Source: Anaerolineae bacterium
GTDB lineage: Bacteria; Chloroflexota; Anaerolineae; Anaerolineales; E44-bin32
Reading direction: 5' to 3'
NCBI GenBank assembly: GCA_030598885.1
Contig: JAUVOZ010000031.1
Location: forward strand, 1 to 15,775
Length of the DNA: 15,775 nt
Below the pieces are notes generated by a model. It made no database searches and was not told where the DNA came from. It worked only from the letters and a program-made list of their open reading frames with translations. Shown here one piece after another: positions 6,981 through 14,339 of the stretch (its first letter is position 1; the number at the start of each line of letters is the position of its first letter). The position numbers and the translations under genes are program-made.

Positions 6981-8225
6981 TTGTCTGATATTTTGTCGAG
7001 CATTCCAAGAATAGCCGAGAAACGGATTGCCATGCGCGTCACGCCGGAGGCCGCGCTGGCGATTAAGCAGGGTCATCCTTGGCTGTTTGAAAACGCAATT
7101 ACCCAACAAAGTTTCGCAGGCCATCCTGGCGACCTTGCCGTAATTTTTGACAAAAAACGTCGCTTTTTGGCAATCGGCTTATTCGATCCCCATTCTCCCA
7201 TCCGCGTGCGGATTTTGCAGGCGGGTAAACCAGTCTCCATCGGGCGAGAATGGTTCCAGGATAAAATCACCTCTGCCTGTAACCTGCGCACCCCGCTCCT
7301 CGCTCAACCTGCCCCTCAACAAACGACTGGCTGTCGACTCGTCCACGGGGAAAATGACGGGTTGCCCGGTCTCGTTCTCGATCGCTACGAAAACACCCTC
7401 GTCATAAAACTTTACACGCCCGTCTGGCTCCCCCACCTCCGCGATATTTTACCCGGGCTTCCTGCCGCAGACCGGATCATCCTCCGCTTCAGCCGGCTGT
7501 TGGCAACTAAACCTCAAGATCTTTTCGGACTCGAAGAAGGGATGGTCCTTTCCGGCGCCCCTTTGGAGGGTCATGTTATGTTCTGGGAAAACGGCCTCCG
7601 GTTCGAAGCAGACCCAATCCGGGGGCAAAAAACAGGGTTCTTCTTCGACCAACGCGACAATCGGAGCAAGGTCGAGCGCCTGGCATCCGGAAAAGAGGTC
7701 CTGAACGTGTTTGCCTACACGGGTGGTTTTTCGGTCTATGCTGCCAGAGGAGGGGCACGGCGCGTGGTAAGTGTCGATGCAAGTGCCGCGGCGCTGGCTG
7801 CCGCCAAACGCAACTGGGCCCACAATCGGCATGTTCCTCCCGTGGGGGATTCCGTACATACTACCCTCGCGGAAGATGCTTTCGAGGTCCTGGCTCGCCT
7901 GGCGGGACAGGGTCACCATTTTAATATGGTAATCCTCGATCCACCCGCATTTGCCCAGAAACATAAGCATGTCGATCGTGCGCTTGCCGCGTACCGGCGC
8001 TTAACCATTTTAGGCTTAAGCGTTCTTAAAAAAGAGGGGATTCTGGTACAGGCTTCTTGCTCAAGCCGGGTAACTGCCGAAGAATTTTTCAAACAGATCC
8101 ATCTTGCGGCCGGCCAGGCTGAGCGCCCGCTCGTGGAACTTGCCCGGACTTACCATGCTTTAGATCATCCCATTTCGTATCCGGAAGGAGCCTATCTCAA
8201 ATGCCTGTTTGCAAAAGCGGCATAG
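6981..8225 (+). CDS. Class I SAM-dependent rRNA methyltransferase, RlmI-like
   Basis: Predicted 23S rRNA cytosine-5 methyltransferase of the RlmI/YccW type, 414 residues from TTG 6981. ATG 7032 (residue 18) is an alternative start that keeps the whole PUA domain. The N-terminal PUA domain includes QGHPWLFENAI (about 30-40). The Rossmann-fold core has QKTGFFFDQRDNR (216-228), the SAM loop NVFAYTGGFS (242-251), VDAS (265-268), the LDPPAF motif (319-324) and a SCSS motif (359-362) with the candidate catalytic cysteine. It is of normal length and appears intact. It lies inside element 1 yet its base composition looks like the host's, unlike the AT-rich gene before it. Target base and exact subfamily are inferred from family resemblance. 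Confidence 0.85.
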   Translation: MSDILSSIPRIAEKRIAMRVTPEAALAIKQGHPWLFENAITQQSFAGHPGDLAVIFDKKRRFLAIGLFDPHSPIRVRILQAGKPVSIGREWFQDKITSACNLRTPLLAQPAPQQTTGCRLVHGENDGLPGLVLDRYENTLVIKLYTPVWLPHLRDILPGLPAADRIILRFSRLLATKPQDLFGLEEGMVLSGAPLEGHVMFWENGLRFEADPIRGQKTGFFFDQRDNRSKVERLASGKEVLNVFAYTGGFSVYAARGGARRVVSVDASAAALAAAKRNWAHNRHVPPVGDSVHTTLAEDAFEVLARLAGQGHHFNMVILDPPAFAQKHKHVDRALAAYRRLTILGLSVLKKEGILVQASCSSRVTAEEFFKQIHLAAGQAERPLVELARTYHALDHPISYPEGAYLKCLFAKAA

Positions 8226-8337
8226 ACCAAAAGAAGAAATTGGAAATTTCAATCATTTCTATATGGTTGAGAACAATATTCCGAACTGCATTTAGCGGCT
8301 TCACAGCTCCGAGATGAGCAGCGCCGTCTGACTCTAT

Positions 8338-8378
8338 CAAGAATCTGTATACGAATTGGAATAACACCTCTATCCGGT
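8338..8378 (+). repeat. Conserved right end, element 1
   Basis: Forty-one bases beginning CAAGAATCTGTATACGAAT and running into CCGGT match 10003-10043 with four differences and no gap. The match abuts the att core, as expected for the right boundary of related elements. Confidence 0.65.
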
Positions 8379-8504
8379 AGGTTAGTGGTTCGAGTCCACT
8401 CCGAGGAGCCTTTTATCACTCCACAAGTGCGCATCCTGGCTAAAGGATGTGCATTTTGGTATTTACCAGTAACCAACCTCTTACTGATTCCTTTGCTCAC
8501 GCCA
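8374..8504 (+). repeat. att-like direct repeat, copy B (tRNA-Asn 3' fragment)
   Basis: Carries the anticodon 3' stem, T-arm and acceptor 3' strand of tRNA-Asn with no 5' half, so it is not a functional tRNA. The following terminator stem is retained. Identical to 5849-5885 over the 37-base core. Confidence 0.8.
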
Positions 8505-8690
8505 CAAGCCCGCGTGGATGCCAATCTTAATCAGGATGATCCCAGATGAATCACAGGAAATTATAAACAGTCTTCTAAATAAATCGAGAACAATGAAGTG
8601 ATGATGCAATTACGGTTTGAGCTATTTCCTGTTTCGCTTTACCCATATTATTTAAAATAACCATCTAAACATTTCTGAAGCAAAACCAAT

Positions 8691-8755
8691 TGACACAAGG
8701 GCTTTTAAGCCCCTGGTTAAAATCAAATCCCGCACTCTCGCGGGATTTATGTTTT
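8691..8755 (+). repeat. Left-end module of element 2: TTGACACAAGGG plus hairpin
   Basis: TTGACACAAGGGCTTTTAAG then the palindrome-bearing GGGCTTTTAAGCCC, followed by AAATCCCG and CGGGATTT forming an 8-bp stem and a T-rich tail. It matches 6012-6075. TTGACA could be a -35 box, but no good -10 stands at 16-18 bases. Confidence 0.5.
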
Positions 8756-9021
8756 CATTATGCCTCTTATCGAAAGAATATCTTAAATTTCCTCTTTTCC
8801 CCTTTTTCGGAATAATATGTGAGCTATACTTCTATATATTCAATAGTTAGGCTGCCCATAGTACATGTTCAGTTTTTCAATTATCTTCTCATGACATATT
8901 CATTCAGGACGGACGGCGGTAGGAGATTTTATATTAGAACTTGTCAGACCAGGACCGGATTAGCCCAAACCTCATCAGGGGTAGTTTTTTCAGTGAACAT
9001 TCTATGAAAGGAGAATTTAAA

Positions 9022-9774
9022 ATGGTCGATCAGGTGAAATGCCCAGAATGCGAGGGGTTTCAGGTCTCAGTTGAAACGCAAACCCTCGATCCGGCTTCGG
9101 GCAAGCAATTTCGTGGTTCGGTTACGATAGTCTTGGTGGTAGCGTTGTTTTTATTTGGCTTGTGTATGCTGGTTGGAGGTTTTAGCTATGCGATCAGCGA
9201 AGGACTTCCCGCGCTATTATTCGTCTATATTGTTATCGCCGCATGCTGTATCGTGCCCGGGGTTTTACAGATCAAAAAGTTTTTAAGAGCAGTTACGGTA
9301 AATCAATTCCAATGTTCCGCATGTGACCATCATTGGACGCGTCGTATAGACGAAAAGGAGCGAATAAAATGCCCCGCTTGCGGTGAAACCGATGTACTTG
9401 CCGATACGATCACCGCCGATCGAAAAACAGGCAACAAGGTAAATTTATTGGTTACGGTTCTCTGGGGCATCTTTGCCATTGTCCTTATCGGTGGAGGTCT
9501 TTCGATGGCAATACTAGCATGGAAAGAGGGAGACACCGGCATCATACGATGGACATTTGGCTCTACAATAGCTGGATTTGCTTATCTAGCGATTGGAATA
9601 AGTATTGGTCGATATGGGGTTAGACCTGTCCTTAAATACTATAACGCGGATCGAACCAAGTTATTCAAAGGTCGTTGCCTTGCCTGCAAATATGAGTGGA
9701 AGCAGTGGGAGGGGGAAGAACCTGAACCACTTCACGTAGCTGAGGTCAGTAGCGAAGAGAGCGGTGACAAATGA
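9022..9774 (+). CDS. Membrane protein with two tandem split zinc-ribbon/two-helix units
   Basis: Unrecognised 250-residue protein. ATG 9022 is preceded by AAAGGAG (9007-9013), a strong site, so the longer frame from 8941 is rejected. Two similar units occur. Unit 1 (about 6-108) has Cys7/Cys10, a two-helix membrane hairpin (about 33-55 and 62-85) and Cys98/Cys101 followed by HHW. Unit 2 (about 116-230) has Cys117/Cys120, helices at about 142-166 and 176-198, and Cys219/Cys222 followed by YEW. Each unit would form a zinc ribbon whose two knuckles are separated in sequence by a membrane hairpin, so both knuckles sit on one face of the membrane. Sole cargo gene of element 2. Function unknown. 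Confidence 0.75.
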   Translation: MVDQVKCPECEGFQVSVETQTLDPASGKQFRGSVTIVLVVALFLFGLCMLVGGFSYAISEGLPALLFVYIVIAACCIVPGVLQIKKFLRAVTVNQFQCSACDHHWTRRIDEKERIKCPACGETDVLADTITADRKTGNKVNLLVTVLWGIFAIVLIGGGLSMAILAWKEGDTGIIRWTFGSTIAGFAYLAIGISIGRYGVRPVLKYYNADRTKLFKGRCLACKYEWKQWEGEEPEPLHVAEVSSEESGDK

Positions 9775-10002
9775 TATTCTGACCTTGTAGGTATTATAAA
9801 AGTATTCACCTGGTATTCCACACTGTTGAATCAGCGGTTTTTTATAGTTGCTTATTTTTTGACAATATGTAGATCTGCATGACCATTCGCCGCTGCAGCT
9901 GACCCTGCGTGATGCACTATTCGGTAGCGATGGTCCTGTTGTTGGAATCTTGAAACGCAAGTGGAGCACGGGGCGGATGAGCTCAAAATCGTTAGACTCG
10001 AA

Positions 10003-10043
10003 CAAGAATCTGTACACGAATAGGAATAACACCTCCTTCCGGT
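10003..10043 (+). repeat. Conserved right end, element 2
   Basis: Matches 8338-8378 over 41 ungapped bases with four differences and lies directly before the third att copy. Confidence 0.65.
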
Positions 10044-10123
10044 GGGTTGTAGGCCGTTCGCCCCGACGGGCTGCGCCCGTAGGGCGCCGGCCCGAACGGG
10101 GTTCGAGTCCACTCCGAGGAGCC
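10039..10123 (+). repeat. att-like repeat, copy C, interrupted by a GC-rich palindrome
   Basis: CCGGT plus a variable-loop-like GGGTT (10039-10048) is followed by about 50 extra bases and then by GGTTCGAGTCCACTCCGAGG and the GAGCC end (10100-10123). Similarity to copies A and B stops shortly after GCCTTTT, as expected if host DNA resumes here. The insert has outer arms CCGTTCG (10054-10060) and CGAACGG (10093-10099), and an inner ACGGGC-TGC-GCCCGT hairpin (10066-10080). Confidence 0.7.
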
Positions 10124-10190
10124 TTTTGATAATTTATTAAGTAACCTCCTGGCTCGGATCCTGTTAGCAATACTCAATCCAAAGTCGTTA

Positions 10191-10219
10191 TTGATAATTA
10201 TCCATTTCTTGGGTATAAG
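10191..10219 (+). promoter_or_regulatory. Candidate promoter of the MFS gene
   Basis: TTGATA (10191-10196) and TATAAG (10214-10219) are 17 bases apart, just outside the integrated array and about 175 bases ahead of the MFS start. The leader contains an 8-bp inverted repeat, TTCTCTTC (10270-10277) with GAAGAGAA (10295-10302), of unknown role. Confidence 0.4.
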
Positions 10220-10393
10220 TAGCTCTTCTGGCTTACGGCTGACACCATCCAGACATACTACATTTCGGCTTCTCTTCATGCTTGAATTCAGACCGAAGAG
10301 AAATTCTGCTTAGCACAGCCTGTTTACCGGAACGACTTGAACCCCCAGTACTCACTAATATTGGATTACGAGTTATCAAAAGGGTTAAACATC

Positions 10394-11644
10394 ATGAAAA
10401 GCACTGAAAAACAACCCTTACTTACACCCGTCATGCGTTGGTTCATGTTCGCGATGGTGCTGGCCAACATCGCCTCATCAATGTCACGCATGTTGTTGCC
10501 TATCTACTTAACCGAGTTGGGCGCTAGCGTTGGGCAGGTGGGTTTGGTTTTCACCCTTACTTCGGTCGTCATATTAATCCTGCTGATACTAGGTGGCTGG
10601 ATATCCGACTCCATCGGACGGTTGCGGGCCATCGCTATCGGTAGCGTCGGGGGCATCTTAGGCTATATAGCCATACTGCTGGCTCCCTCCTGGCAATGGA
10701 TGGTGGTCGCGCTTTCCATCCATCAAATCCCATATGCCCTGGTAGGGCCCAGTTTTGGAGCATTCATCGCTGAGAACTCCGCCGAGGAAAACCGGGGGAA
10801 GGTATACGGGATTACTGATACGTTTTACCAGATCACCGGTGTGTTAGGGCCGCCGTTGGGTGGGTTTCTGGCAGGTGCTTTTGGCTTCAAGCTCATGCTG
10901 CTGGTCGCCGCCATTCTGTATTCACTGGCGGCGGTATTGCGCATCTGGATGGCAACCACCATGCGCTCCCCAGCGGAAGGCAAGCCGGAAAAGCTCACCA
11001 CCGCGTCCCTCCGAACCAGCCTCACAACCATGGTCAGCATGCTCATCGGTGGTGGAGTGATCACCTGGATTCTCGTCACCGATGGCGTCAGGGATATCGC
11101 CTTCAGGCTGTCCAATGAATTACAGCCACTCTATCTGGAACAAGTCGCGGGGATCTCGATTGAGGAGATCGGTATCCTGGGCGCCATTTTTTCTATTGCC
11201 ATGATGTTCACCCCAATCATTTCCGGGAGGATTTCGGATAAATATGGCGAACGGGTGCCCATCACACTTGGATTCTCGATGGTGTTTGTGGCATTTATGA
11301 TTTTCCTCCAGGTCAATGTCTTTGTGGGTTTTGCTATAACCTGGGTGATTTTCGGTTTTGGGGTAGGCTTATTGAGCCCAGCATACTCATCGTTAATATC
11401 TAAGGTGGTTCCACAGAAAATGCTGGGAACCTTCTCTGGCCTTCTCCAGAGCAGCATAGGATTGATATCCCTGCCTGCACCTTGGCTCGGCGCGCAGCTG
11501 TGGGAACGGTTCAGCCCACGCCTGCCGTTTATCATTACCGCCGCGTTTTCCTTAATAACCATAATTCCAACCTGGTTTAAATTTAAAGTGCCGGAAAAAG
11601 TAGAAGAGCCTCCCGGAATAGATGCTGGTGATGTTGGGACTTGA
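10394..11644 (+). CDS. MFS transporter
   Basis: Twelve-helix major facilitator of about 416 residues in the inner membrane, probably an exporter of small molecules by proton antiport; substrate unknown. ATG 10394 is preceded by AAAGGG at a suitable distance, so the upstream TTG 10337 is less likely. The signature motif A loop between helices 2 and 3 reads GGWISDSIGRLRAI (67-80), and its counterpart in the second half is GRISDKYGERVP. The central loop (about residues 190-215) is hydrophilic. It has its own candidate promoter and faces a convergent flavoprotein gene 54 bases on. It seems to be the first host gene after the tRNA-Asn array. The family is clear; drug efflux would be a guess. Confidence 0.85.
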   Translation: MKSTEKQPLLTPVMRWFMFAMVLANIASSMSRMLLPIYLTELGASVGQVGLVFTLTSVVILILLILGGWISDSIGRLRAIAIGSVGGILGYIAILLAPSWQWMVVALSIHQIPYALVGPSFGAFIAENSAEENRGKVYGITDTFYQITGVLGPPLGGFLAGAFGFKLMLLVAAILYSLAAVLRIWMATTMRSPAEGKPEKLTTASLRTSLTTMVSMLIGGGVITWILVTDGVRDIAFRLSNELQPLYLEQVAGISIEEIGILGAIFSIAMMFTPIISGRISDKYGERVPITLGFSMVFVAFMIFLQVNVFVGFAITWVIFGFGVGLLSPAYSSLISKVVPQKMLGTFSGLLQSSIGLISLPAPWLGAQLWERFSPRLPFIITAAFSLITIIPTWFKFKVPEKVEEPPGIDAGDVGT

Positions 11645-11697
11645 GGTGCCAGCGCAATCACCTGGGGGCTATGTTATTTTGAGGATATCTACCCCAC

Positions 11698-12657
11698 TCA
11701 CGACAACCGATTGTGTATCGCCAATGCCTCTCGCACCATTTCCTCGATGACTTCCGCCACTGGCTTGACCTCGTGCACGAGACCAATACCTTGACTGCAA
11801 GCCATCACACCAAAATCCACGTCACCTTCTTCAAACATGCGTTGTGTCCTCGTCCCAGCCATGACCGACAGGATCTCGTCCAGTCCAGCCTGGTTTGCCT
11901 CCAATTCCGCTACTTTAATAGCTGCCGGGTTTTTCCACGCGCGGATTGAGTTATGTAGCGAGCCGAGTATTGGCATGGTGTCTTGCTCTGTTGCGGCGGA
12001 AAGCGCCTGTTTGAGGTCGTCATGGATGGGACATTCGTCGGTTAATAACAACCGTGTGCCAATGGTGACCCCCTCTGCTCCTAAAGCCAGCGCTGCTAGC
12101 AACCCCCGACCATCGGCAATACCGCCTGCAGCCAGCACTGGTACCTCCAGGGCATCAACGGTTCGGGGCACCAGAGTCATCGTCGTCAACCCCAATTCAC
12201 CGATGTGACCACCTCCCTCACTGCCAAAAATTGTCACCGCATCAACGCCAACCCGCTGCGCGCTGAGGGCATGCCGCACACTACTGCATTTGTGGGTTGT
12301 TTTCACCCCGCCTGCTTTTAGCCGCGCCAGTAATTCCTCAGGAGGCCGATGGCCGCTAGTCTCAACCACCAGAACGCATTCCTCCAGGATGACCTCGACG
12401 TAAACTTCGTTGTCAAGAGACTGGAGCGCCGGAAATAGGGTCAAGTTGACGCCAAATGGCTTATCGGTAAGCGACTTGGCCTGGTGAATGGCTTTTCGGA
12501 ATTTGTCCTGAGTGTCAAACATCGCCGAGGCCATCATACCTAATGCGCCGGCGTTGGAGATTGCCGCCACGAACTCTGGCCCAGAGATATGCATCATACA
12601 ACCCCCGATGATAGGGTACTGGATGCCGAATAAATCTGTAATTCGGGTTTTAAACAT
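11698..12657 (-). CDS. Nitronate monooxygenase / FabK-like FMN oxidoreductase
   Basis: FMN-dependent TIM-barrel flavoprotein of 319 residues, of the 2-nitropropane dioxygenase/nitronate monooxygenase family that also contains enoyl-ACP reductase FabK. I chose ATG 12657, with AAAGG upstream; an in-frame start at 12711 adds residues unlike the family. Motifs: TRITDLFGIQYPIIGGCM at the N-terminus, SNAGALGMM, the active-site region GSEGGGHIGE with His151, and the FMN phosphate loops AAGGIADGRG (176-185) and GAEGVTIGTRLL. It may oxidise alkyl nitronates or act on unsaturated acyl substrates. The divergent acyl-CoA dehydrogenase hints at acyl metabolism, but sequence alone does not settle it. Confidence 0.82.
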   Translation of the reverse strand: MFKTRITDLFGIQYPIIGGCMMHISGPEFVAAISNAGALGMMASAMFDTQDKFRKAIHQAKSLTDKPFGVNLTLFPALQSLDNEVYVEVILEECVLVVETSGHRPPEELLARLKAGGVKTTHKCSSVRHALSAQRVGVDAVTIFGSEGGGHIGELGLTTMTLVPRTVDALEVPVLAAGGIADGRGLLAALALGAEGVTIGTRLLLTDECPIHDDLKQALSAATEQDTMPILGSLHNSIRAWKNPAAIKVAELEANQAGLDEILSVMAGTRTQRMFEEGDVDFGVMACSQGIGLVHEVKPVAEVIEEMVREALAIHNRLS

Positions 12658-13149
12658 TATTGATAACCTTTCCTGTTTTGTTGATACCGGAGAACCCCGT
12701 TGAGGCTCCAAACAATGCCTGGGGGTGCCGCAGACCTCGGAGGTCCTAGACGCCTGTCGATTCCTTTGGTAATGAAAGGAAACGATCTATTGTACTCCGG
12801 TGAACAAAAGAATGACTACCATGGCGCCATGGCGACCGATCAAGACTATCGTCATCCAGGTTAAAGTGTTTGCTCCTGGGATGCTCTCCAGGAGAATACC
12901 TGAGTGGCACTTCGAAAACCTCCACCGGTAAGAGAGTATAATCACCACAACATACTGGGGTGTATTGTAATCAGGGGCAACCTGGAGGGTTTGACTACAG
13001 ACTCGATCTCCCCAGCTCCAAACTATCTTACTAGGTACAAGCTGGTAACCGATGACGGAAAGATCAATCATGCTATCCAATGGAGACCATACCAGTGGCA
13101 CTGACACCCCGTTCTCAAATAAACAATATAGCTAGGCGGAGACAATAAA
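12658..13149. other. Divergent intergenic region with small palindromes
   Basis: Nothing coding is convincing here. Visible structures are GACCT-CGG-AGGTC (12733-12745), a perfect 7-bp hairpin TTCCTTT/AAAGGAA (12761-12781), the 14-bp palindrome CCATGGCGCCATGG (12819-12832), and an imperfect inverted repeat ACAACATAC-TGGG-GTGTATTGT (12947-12968) that could be a regulator operator for the dehydrogenase. A TATAAT at 12937-12942 lacks a good -35 box. Confidence 0.35.
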
Positions 13150-14289
13150 GTGATCGACTTCAGTCTTACCGATGAGCAAAGGGCGTGCCGAAAACTTGTT
13201 GGCGACTTCGCTCAAAAAGAAATCGCACCAATCGCCCATGAGCTGGATGAAGAGCAACGCCACAGCCCTGAAATCGTCAACAAATACTTTGAGATTGGTC
13301 TGCTCCACTATTCTGTCCCCGAGGAGTATGGCGGGGCGGGGTTGGGCTCCTTAGATGGGTGTCTCTTCAGCGAGGAACTAGGCGCGGCCTGCGGCGGGGT
13401 AGCTGCAACTCTGGGAGGCAATATTTTAGGGCTAACCCCTTTTCAAATTGCAGGTAGTCCCGAGCTAAAGAAAGAGCTTCTGACCACGCACTGCTCCGGA
13501 CCCAACCTGGCCGCGTTCTGTCTCACTGAAGCAGATGCCGGGTCTGACGTTGCTTCCATACGGACCACGGCCCGTCCCCAGGGTGACGAGTATGTCATCA
13601 ACGGCACCAAGCGCTTCATCTCCAACGGCGGCGTGGCCAGCCTCTATTCGGTGTTTGCCACCGAAGATCCCCAACTTGGCTACAAGGGTATCTCGGTATT
13701 CATGGTCCCAGCCGAAACCCCTGGCGTTTCCAGCGGCAAGAAAGAGAACAAGATGGGTCAGCGCGCGACCGATACCCGCGAGGTGATTTTCGAAAACGTC
13801 CATATCCCAATTCGCTATCGGCTCGGTGAGGGGAATGATGGCTTCAAGATCGCCATGATGACCCTCGACGAATCCCGGCCGGGAATTGGTGCAGCAGCGG
13901 TGGGTATCGCCCGTGCAGCGATGGAGGTCGCCACCGCATATGCCAAGGGACGGATTCAGTTTGAAAAACCAATCGCCGCTCAACAAGCCATACAGTTCAT
14001 GCTGGCCGACATGGCGATAAAGGTTGATGCTGCGCGACTGCTTTGTTGGCATGCCGCCTGGCTCCACGATAACGAGCACCGCAGCTCAAAGGAATCAGCG
14101 ATCGCAAAGTGCTTCGCTGGTGACATCGCCATGCAAGTGACTACCGACGCGGTTCAGGTGCTGGGAGGTTATGGGTACATGAAGGAGTACCCAGTCGAAA
14201 AGTATATGCGCGACGCCAAGTTACATCAGATATACGAGGGCACAAACCAGATCCAGCGCCTGGTTATCGCTAAACATCTACTCAGCTAG
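13150..14289 (+). CDS. Acyl-CoA dehydrogenase
   Basis: FAD-dependent acyl-CoA dehydrogenase of 379 residues, the normal length, which introduces a trans-2,3 double bond into an acyl-CoA and passes electrons to an electron-transfer protein. GTG 13150 is preceded by an AGGCGGAG stretch. The N-terminal helical domain starts FSLTDEQRA. The middle beta domain holds CLTEADAGSDVAS and NGTKRFISNGG. The C-terminal helices hold GQRATDTREVIFENVHIP, the flavin-contact segment and QIYEGTNQIQR, in which Glu363 is the expected catalytic base. Chain-length preference cannot be read with confidence. A cysteine-rich Fe-S protein follows 50 bases downstream on the same strand and could be its redox partner or share its operon. 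Confidence 0.92.
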   Translation: MIDFSLTDEQRACRKLVGDFAQKEIAPIAHELDEEQRHSPEIVNKYFEIGLLHYSVPEEYGGAGLGSLDGCLFSEELGAACGGVAATLGGNILGLTPFQIAGSPELKKELLTTHCSGPNLAAFCLTEADAGSDVASIRTTARPQGDEYVINGTKRFISNGGVASLYSVFATEDPQLGYKGISVFMVPAETPGVSSGKKENKMGQRATDTREVIFENVHIPIRYRLGEGNDGFKIAMMTLDESRPGIGAAAVGIARAAMEVATAYAKGRIQFEKPIAAQQAIQFMLADMAIKVDAARLLCWHAAWLHDNEHRSSKESAIAKCFAGDIAMQVTTDAVQVLGGYGYMKEYPVEKYMRDAKLHQIYEGTNQIQRLVIAKHLLS

Positions 14290-14339
14290 ACTGAGGTTTT
14301 CTGCTAGGCCCACTGGAAGATGATAAAGGGAAGCCGAGT

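Larger units (their letters stand above)
5849..8373 (+). mobile_element. Putative tRNA-Asn-integrated element 1 (no integrase)
   Basis: The segment is bounded by direct repeats of the tRNA 3' end. The first 37 bases (5849-5885) are identical to 8374-8410, and similarity continues ungapped to 131 bases with eight differences by my count. Its right end (8338-8373) resembles the right end of element 2. Cargo is an AT-rich gene for a small zinc/membrane protein and an RlmI-like methyltransferase. There is no recombinase, so movement would need an integrase supplied in trans. An alternative is an old duplication of the locus, but shared ends with unrelated interiors favour integration. The gene-free stretch 5886-6311 is the element's left end. 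Confidence 0.6.
8226..9021. other. Gene-free junction between elements 1 and 2
   Basis: This stretch holds, in order, the right end of element 1 (8338-8373), the internal att copy (8374-8504), about 185 bases absent from element 1, the conserved left-end hairpin module (8691-8755), and an AT-rich leader to the next gene. Open frames here are short and cover structural repeats, so I do not call them genes. Confidence 0.6.
8374..10038 (+). mobile_element. Putative tRNA-Asn-integrated element 2 (no integrase)
   Basis: Second segment bounded by tRNA-Asn 3' fragments (8374 and 10039). It repeats the left-end order of element 1 (att core, terminator stem, then a TGACACAAGGG module and hairpin) and the 41-base right end, but has different cargo: one gene for a duplicated split-zinc-ribbon membrane protein. 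No recombinase is present. Arrangement in tandem with element 1 suggests successive integrations at the same tRNA. Confidence 0.55.
9863..10129 (+). pseudogene. Possible degraded coding remnant at the element 2 right end
   Basis: This frame stays open for 88 codons with no usable start. Its first third reads like protein (LHDHSPLQLTLRDALFG then SDGPVVGILKRKW) and faintly recalls LURP-one/scramblase-like beta strands. It then runs into the att sequence, where the reading is meaningless. A remnant cut by integration is possible; a chance open frame is equally so. Confidence 0.2.
9775..10393. other. Gene-free stretch: right end of element 2, final att copy, MFS leader
   Basis: Contains a short stop-free frame (9863-10129) that may be a decayed gene, the conserved right end (10003-10043), an att copy interrupted by a GC-rich palindrome, a promoter candidate and a leader with a hairpin. 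No intact gene is visible. Confidence 0.5.

Noticed and set aside
7449..7970. Minus-strand 173-codon frame
   Set aside because: Shadow of the methyltransferase gene, whose motifs are intact on the plus strand.
8819..9007. Plus-strand 62-codon frame before the zinc-ribbon gene
   Set aside because: No ribosome binding site or recognisable motif, and it stops at the real gene's binding site.
5849..10123. CRISPR array or integron attC cassettes as explanation of the repeats
   Set aside because: Only three copies, kilobase spacing, and the repeat is a tRNA 3' end; no Cas, IntI or other integrase genes are seen.
9661..10170. Minus-strand open frame of 169 codons
   Set aside because: It runs through the att copy, the palindrome and the end of the zinc-ribbon gene, with no ribosome binding site and no family resemblance.
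13465..14079. Minus-strand 204-codon frame
   Set aside because: Shadow of the acyl-CoA dehydrogenase.
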